The notes beneath the pieces are model-generated. The model did not search any database, was not told where the DNA came from, and saw only the letters and a list, made by a program, of their open reading frames with translations. Shown piece by piece: positions 58,601 through 64,000 of a DNA stretch of 64,000 bases (position 1 is the stretch's first letter; every line of letters starts with the position of its first letter). The stretch covers positions 5,332,001-5,396,000 of the forward strand of contig NC_135780.1 of the NCBI RefSeq assembly GCF_028453695.1. Direction: 5' to 3'. Origin of the DNA: Augochlora pura. Taxonomy: Eukaryota > Arthropoda > Insecta > Hymenoptera > Halictidae. The position numbers and the translations under genes were made by a program.

Positions 58601-58650
58601 TTCTTTGGAATTTCGTGTTGCGTGCTGCTTGGTCTCTAGATATTTTTTTA
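52641..58650. other. No gene recognised
   Basis: About 52760-53340, 53880-54330, 55230-55460 and 56800-57190 are AT-rich. About 53400-53720, 54470-55170, 56270-56680, 57190-57700 and 58150-58600 are GC-rich. Frames such as plus 57207-57704 (165 codons) and minus 54776-55171 (131 codons) read as protein-like but match nothing I know. The 58.24-58.57 kb stretch is non-repetitive and could be conserved non-coding DNA. Confidence 0.4.
58119..58136. repeat. (TA)n microsatellite
   Basis: Nine TA units. Confidence 0.9.
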
Positions 58651-58932
58651 AATGGATGCGGATATATTTAAACAGAGTTCGGATGGTTGAAAATGGATTC
58701 AGATGTTCTTAAATTGCATTCAGATGTTTTGAAATGGATATTTTTCAAATGGAGCCAGATATTTGAAAGTTGAATTTAAATATTTTAAAATAGATTACGA
58801 TATTTCTAAATTGAAATCAAATATTTCAAAACGAATTAAGATATTTCTAAATTGACTTCTGATATTTTCAAATGGAATTTAGATATTTTACAGTGGAATT
58901 CAGATGTATTAAATAGAATTTAGATATTTTAA
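58651..58932. repeat. Degenerate 20-21 bp array, about 14 units
   Basis: Each unit follows the scheme AATGGAATTCAGATATTTTA with one to six changes, for example AATGGATTCAGATGTTCTTA and ATGGAATTTAGATATTTTAC. The spacing stays at 19-22 bp across 280 bp, although one unit near 58735 is shorter. An old, diverged minisatellite. Confidence 0.85.
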
Positions 58933-61747
58933 TATATTACTTTTTTAATATTTAATATATTATTTTAGATATTTAATATCACGTAGTTTGTCATTATTTG
59001 ACATTCCTTTAACAATTACCCCAAACTATGAAATGATCTCTTTCTCACATATTGCATCAGTTTATCATAAAATACAAAATATATTATGCCTTTAACATTT
59101 TCGTTATCAGCTGTATCGAAGAATAAAAAAATTAAAACACAGTGTAATGTCAACGACAGCAGGATTTTACGCAAAATGAAAATTGAATGCACTAATAACA
59201 AGATAGATCAAATAACTTTAATAAGTTGAAGAGAAAGCAACAGTATTTATAGAATCCTCCAAATATTTATACTGTTTTGTATTCAATCATTTTTGTTATA
59301 AATGCATAAAAAATCCACAGAAAAACCTATAAAGTTAAAATAGAAATAATAAACCTATTAAGTTGAACGAAAATGAAATTACAGTATTAATCAAAGCGGA
59401 ATGAGAAGAAAAAGATAGGAGTGTAGAAGGGGTAAGGTGAAATTTTTCGAAGGAACGTTCGACGTTCGGCGGAAAAAGCGCAGACGCCGAGGGAAGGGCG
59501 GGTTTGGTGGTGCCGGGACGGTGTTTCTTCCCCTCTGTTCCTTCTTCAGCGTTTCGTCACACCTCCACACCTCCTTTGTTTTAGCTGGGTCCGCGTCGGT
59601 TTCGGCCCGGTTTTTCACCGGGCGTTTTTGCCCGCGCGTTTCGCCACTTAACTCCGGTAGTGTCACGTCATCGCCGTTGGCTGTCCAACAGCCACTAAAG
59701 GACTCCGCTGTGTGCGGAGATATTAAAGGTATGCGGACAGCGGGCTGCTCCATCTCCGCCACGAATTCATCCTGTCCTCTCCTCTCCCCTCTCCCCCCTC
59801 TCCCCTTTCTTCCTTGGTCCTCTTTCTCGGTCCCTTGGCCTTTCCCGGCCGGGCGGGGGGGGGGGAGAGAGAGACGACCACTCTCTCGAACCGATCCTAA
59901 TTCCACAAAACAATGCTGATCCGCGCGGCGCGGCGCGGCTCTCCGTCCCTGACGATTAAACACGATTCCGAATCGTCTTCCCATTCCGTTGAATTAAACG
60001 CGTTCCGTCCGACCAGACGCGGCCCGGACGGGGGAAGCTTTAATTTGACTATGAAACGATGCCTGCCGGTGGTTCGAAGAAATTTTTTTGCCCCCGGGGG
60101 CCAAGAGAGCCGGCGGTCTCCTTTTCGCCATTAGTCGTGCTTGTGGCCCTGATGAGATCTTTTGTGTTTACTTTTAAATTGCTCCGATTTAATTAATTTG
60201 CTCGCTCGACGGAACGTGTACGATTTCGGTCGCGACGCCTCGCGGCCGGTTTGTTGCAATCGCTATGGCGAGGAAGCGGCAATTAATAATAACGACGGGA
60301 GATTTATTAAACAGAAGCTTCATCATTTTCTTTTAACGCTAAAACGAATGATTTCTGATCTCGTAAAAATGTTTCTATGCGCAATATTTAGATGAACTTC
60401 CTATATATGGAATATAATATATTATAATAGAAATCGTACAGAGTTCGCATAAATTCAATGTTGTTATTCTCATAAAAAAATTAACATTAAATTAACGTTA
60501 AGAAACTATTGGAATTTCAGAACATCGTCACGTTATTTCTAATCGATTAAAATCATTAACAATTAAAAATTATTTTAATATGCATAAATATTCATAGTCT
60601 CTATATTAGCCGTATTTAGACCATGGAAATTTTACCGATAACAATAGTAATTTGGAAGTAATTCATAGAACTCTGTTATCCGATCGCGATTGCTATTTTA
60701 AGGCAATCGATGGATTAATAGACTGTCCAAACGTTGGTATTAATATTTTTGCAAGGCGCGCCCATATCCCGCGGATAAGGAGAATTTAGCACGGCGCGTT
60801 TCTATAGGTGCGAAATACGATATCGCGTCGGAACACGGAGAGAAGGAGGAATTAACAAGGAGCTTTATCCAAGTTGAAAGTTTAAGTGCGGCAATTGAAC
60901 CGGAGTTTAACTTGTCAAATAGAGAGATAGTTGTCTATTATCAAAATGATAGGCGGTCGTATATGCGGGGCGATAACTGTTCTTAAACACTTCTGCGAAT
61001 TGAACTGGAATATTCCTTCATTTTACAATGTCCTGTTTCGTCGGGAAATTCAGGCTATTATCAACTTGTGAAATCGAATGCTTAAACTGGTGCGGGTCGT
61101 TCGTAAAAGGGTTATCATTGAACAAATTAAATCTCGTTAATTATCGATATGTGGTTGCTTAAATTAATTTTAAATTGTTATGAAAAGAAGGCGTTTATTG
61201 TCGCGACCAATTGCTTGATATTCTAATTAATTGTTACACTGGCGATCTTTACGCAAAATATAAATCTTCAAAAAATTGATTCGTTCCTTTAACGATTTTA
61301 ATTTGTTTAAAATCGGTATCTTTAAATACCAATACAAAACGTTGAAACGAATTATTGCGTTGCAATGTTTAAAAAATATATTTTTCGGTAATTAACGAGC
61401 GTTGAGAACATTTATCGTCGACTGTCATTCGACTATATAATCATCGAAATTTTATTGGAGAGAACAGCGCCGAAATCCTATTGAAAATCAGCATTATAGG
61501 ATTACCCATTCTCGGTTCCAGAACGTCTGGCCTCTCCCAATTATCCCGAAACTTTTGTCCTTCCGCTTCAGAGGACCCTTGGTCTCCCGGTCAATACCTT
61601 TCCGATCCCGGCTCCTCGCGAGGAGCAGCACAAAGGAGCGGGGCTCGTTCACGACGGACCTACGATGCACTGATTAAAAATTATCACCCAACGGCTACAA
61701 AAGGGGCACTTTCCTGCTTTACGCTTACACACGATCTCCCTCCCTCC

Positions 61748-61778
<31 letters not shown>

Positions 61779-62435
61779 GCTTTCTCGATCCCTACCTATT
61801 CTACTTACTCGCCTACCTTCACGCTTCTTCTTTCTTTTACATCGAACTGTGCTTCTCTTTTTCGCCGAGCGACTTCCCCTTATTTATCTCCGCGGTGAGA
61901 GTCTCCCCCCGAAAGCTAAACACCGCGGCCGTGGTCGACTTAGCGGCCGGGCGAAAACTTGTCAAACGTGGCGAAAGTTTGCCGCGCGGCGTACCGAAAA
62001 AGTTTGTCGGTCCTTTCGGGGAAGCAGAAACTCCGGAACAATGTTGCGAATAAATGAATGCGTTCGCCTATCAAAATCGCCGTATTCCGAAAAAGAGAGT
62101 ATTAATTCCCGATGATGCATCGCCGCTTGACAGCTTCGAGGCCCCGCCGCCCTCCTCAGACAAATGCCCATTTTTCGTGCGCCGTTGTCCGCCGGTTCGT
62201 GTCGGGGAGAAATTCTTTAGCCAGAAGACGGAGAATAAGATACGTTCGTTGTTAAATCCGTGTATTTGCATTTTATCGAACGGGAATTGAAGATGGAATC
62301 GTTTGATCGCTGAATAGTTCTTTCTCGTAAACTTTCGGGGGGCTAATTGCGTGACACACTTGTAACGACGATAATTATATGTATACGTGATTTTTGTATA
62401 ATCGCGTGGCAGTGAACGTGTTGAATGTACATTTA
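58933..62435. other. No gene recognised
   Basis: About 58933-59400 and 60400-61460 are AT-rich. About 59400-60160 and 61480-62300 are GC-rich with overlapping frames (minus 59391-59984, plus 59437-59919, plus 61481-62053), none with a recognised domain. A run of ten G lies at about 59856-59865. Confidence 0.45.
61740..61780. repeat. (CT)n microsatellite
   Basis: CT run preceded by CCCTCCCT. Confidence 0.92.
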
Positions 62436-62677
62436 TTAACCCTTTGCGCTCGAAGCTGTTTTAACTGTAATTCTAAAAGAATTTTTCTAACACATAGCAT
62501 CTCCATTTTACAAGGTAAAGAGGTTATGTTCAATTGATACTGAATCCTGTAACTTATCCTACAACAATGATACTTTTAATAACTTTTGACATTTAATTTC
62601 TCATAATATAAAAATTATTTTGGAAAGTGCTGTAACAATTTTAGACTCAGAGTCACCGGTCGAGTGCAAAGGGTTAA
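62436..62677 (+). mobile_element. Family A TTAA element, complete 242-bp copy
   Basis: TTAA at both ends with termini CCCTTTGCGCTCGA and GGTCGAGTGCAAAGGG, one mismatch in the inverted repeat. Interior blocks agree with 6682 and 33381: TTTTAACTGTAATTCTAAAA, ATAGCATCTCCATTTTA and ATATAAAAATTATTTTGG. The right subterminal word is CTCAGAGTCACC. No coding capacity. Confidence 0.85.
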
Positions 62678-64000
62678 GAAATATCGAAACGATTAAAAAA
62701 TCGAAGTTGCTCCCTGGAAATCGTTACAACTTTGAAGAAACAACGCGTAATTAAATGAATTCATCTATTATTATGTAAGCTACGCGATCGTGGACGTTGC
62801 AAAGGCGCGACAGCGATCGCATTAATTAAAAATCGGGCACGTATGCGTTCGTCGTCGAGGAAAGTCGAATGGGCGGAATGCCGAGAAAAAAAAGAGAAGC
62901 GCCGATTTCGTGGGGTCCCCGTCGGACAGTCGTAACAACGGTATTCAAATGAACCGCACAAATTACGTGGCTCCTTCCATAGCACGGAGCTACATTAAGA
63001 ATTGATCGCTCGAATCGCGAACACACGACTGCTAACTTCTTGCCGCGCGCGACGTGATTCGAAATTTCAAAGTCCGCTCGTACGGCACTGACTTTTACGC
63101 TCCTCCCCCCCCTCCGAAGATGATTACAATGTTACAGTGACCGCTGTGTTGCGTTGGCAAATACCTGTCTCTGCTTAAACCACTGGCGCACGAACTTGCG
63201 CGACGCTGCATTCAAAGAGGTGCCCCCGTGAAATGTTCCTCCCGAATACGCGTTACACTTTTCTGTCCCGTCGCCGGAGTTTTCGTCGGTATTTTCGCGA
63301 ACTAATTATAAACGACAGAAGTTAATTCAAGTTAATTTCAAGGACAAAAGTCATAGTCGAAGGTTTTTCACAGGGAAGGTTCGCGAGGAAAAATTTGATC
63401 TCATCTATTTCCATTATCGAATTCAATTAAAAACCAAACTGAAATAAAATTTTCAATTCAAAATCAGATAAACCTAAAAATCATTCAACCAAAATTATTT
63501 AAATCAAATTTACCCAATAAACTAAATTTTAATGAATTCACTTATCAAAATTAAATTGCAATTACCCCGAACTTCTGAACAATTTAACTTCGACAACAGC
63601 ATTTTCTCACCGTTTCGTTCCGATGGTGTTTGCGCGATCCATAACAATCGCAGCACAGTTTTCAATCGTTCAAAAGAGAGAGAGAGAGAGAGAGAGAAGA
63701 AAAGAATACGAAGAAGAAGGAAGAAGGAGGAGGAGAAACGGAACTCGCTACCACTGCCTCCGTATGGATACTCGGGGCTCAATCTTTTCGGATCGATTCT
63801 TCCTTTCGGGACGTATACACGAATACGCCCATCGGCATTCACGAGCGCCGGTCACGAAAGGGGGCCGTGGACTCCGCGACGTGATTCGCACGTATCGTTG
63901 CCCTCACGATAATCCCAATGCCAGTGAACTTTCAATCCTCGAAGAAGCTTCGGGCTAATCTACGCTGAGTTCTCGCGTCCCGGCCGATAGGTACACCTCT
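62678..64000. other. No gene recognised
   Basis: Mixed composition; about 63300-63600 is AT-rich. Frames near 63522-63958 on both strands read through the GA tract. The window ends in GC-rich unique sequence. Confidence 0.5.
63675..63698. repeat. (GA)n microsatellite
   Basis: Twelve GA units followed by AAGAAGAAGG-type purines. Confidence 0.92.

Overview
The window looks like non-coding DNA from an insect nuclear genome, most likely a hymenopteran (bee or ant grade). The pointers are frequent CpG, very long (CT)n/(GA)n tracts, dispersed TGACATAACC/CATAACCTAAC motifs, TTAA-flanked miniature transposons, and a mariner-type end beginning TACAGGGTGTTTCAAAA beside relics of a helix-turn-helix transposase. 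The order is an inference from sequence style; no marker gene fixes it.

I found no cellular protein-coding gene, rRNA, tRNA or recognisable microRNA. The longer open frames (up to about 290 codons) are produced by GC-rich sequence and by triplet or CT/GA repeats. They read as poly-Pro, poly-Gly, Ser-Leu or Arg-Glu runs and show no family I recognise. The window could be intergenic or lie inside a large intron; sequence alone does not decide this.

The recurrent feature is a set of short elements bounded by TTAA with CCC...GGG ends, the layout of piggyBac-type MITEs. Family A (TTAA + CCCTTTGCACTCGA) has three complete copies of 241-242 bp at 6.7, 18.2 and 62.4 kb, an expanded copy at 19.5-20.0 kb, and truncated copies. 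Family B (TTAA + CCCCTTGCACTA) has two 251-bp copies at 24.4 and 26.3 kb in opposite orientation, two internally deleted copies and several fragments. A GGCGCC-bearing group C (11.8, 36.0, 41.0, 50.8 kb) looks like a diverged relative of A. Single-copy families D (13.2 kb) and E (21.4 kb) follow the same plan.

Other structure: a 134-bp almost perfect palindrome at 13.66 kb; a fold-back element at 46.4-47.8 kb with about 500-bp inverted arms that both carry the same decayed transposase start; a diverged direct duplication at 48.9 and 49.5 kb; a degenerate 20-21 bp array at 58.65-58.93 kb; and many minisatellites and microsatellites. Between these lie GC-rich unique islands (about 2.5-4.2, 7-9.3, 16.6-17.2, 26.8-27.6, 39.1-40.4 and 58.2-58.6 kb) alternating with AT-rich stretches. 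The islands are where enhancers or short exons could hide, but nothing in them can be called with confidence.
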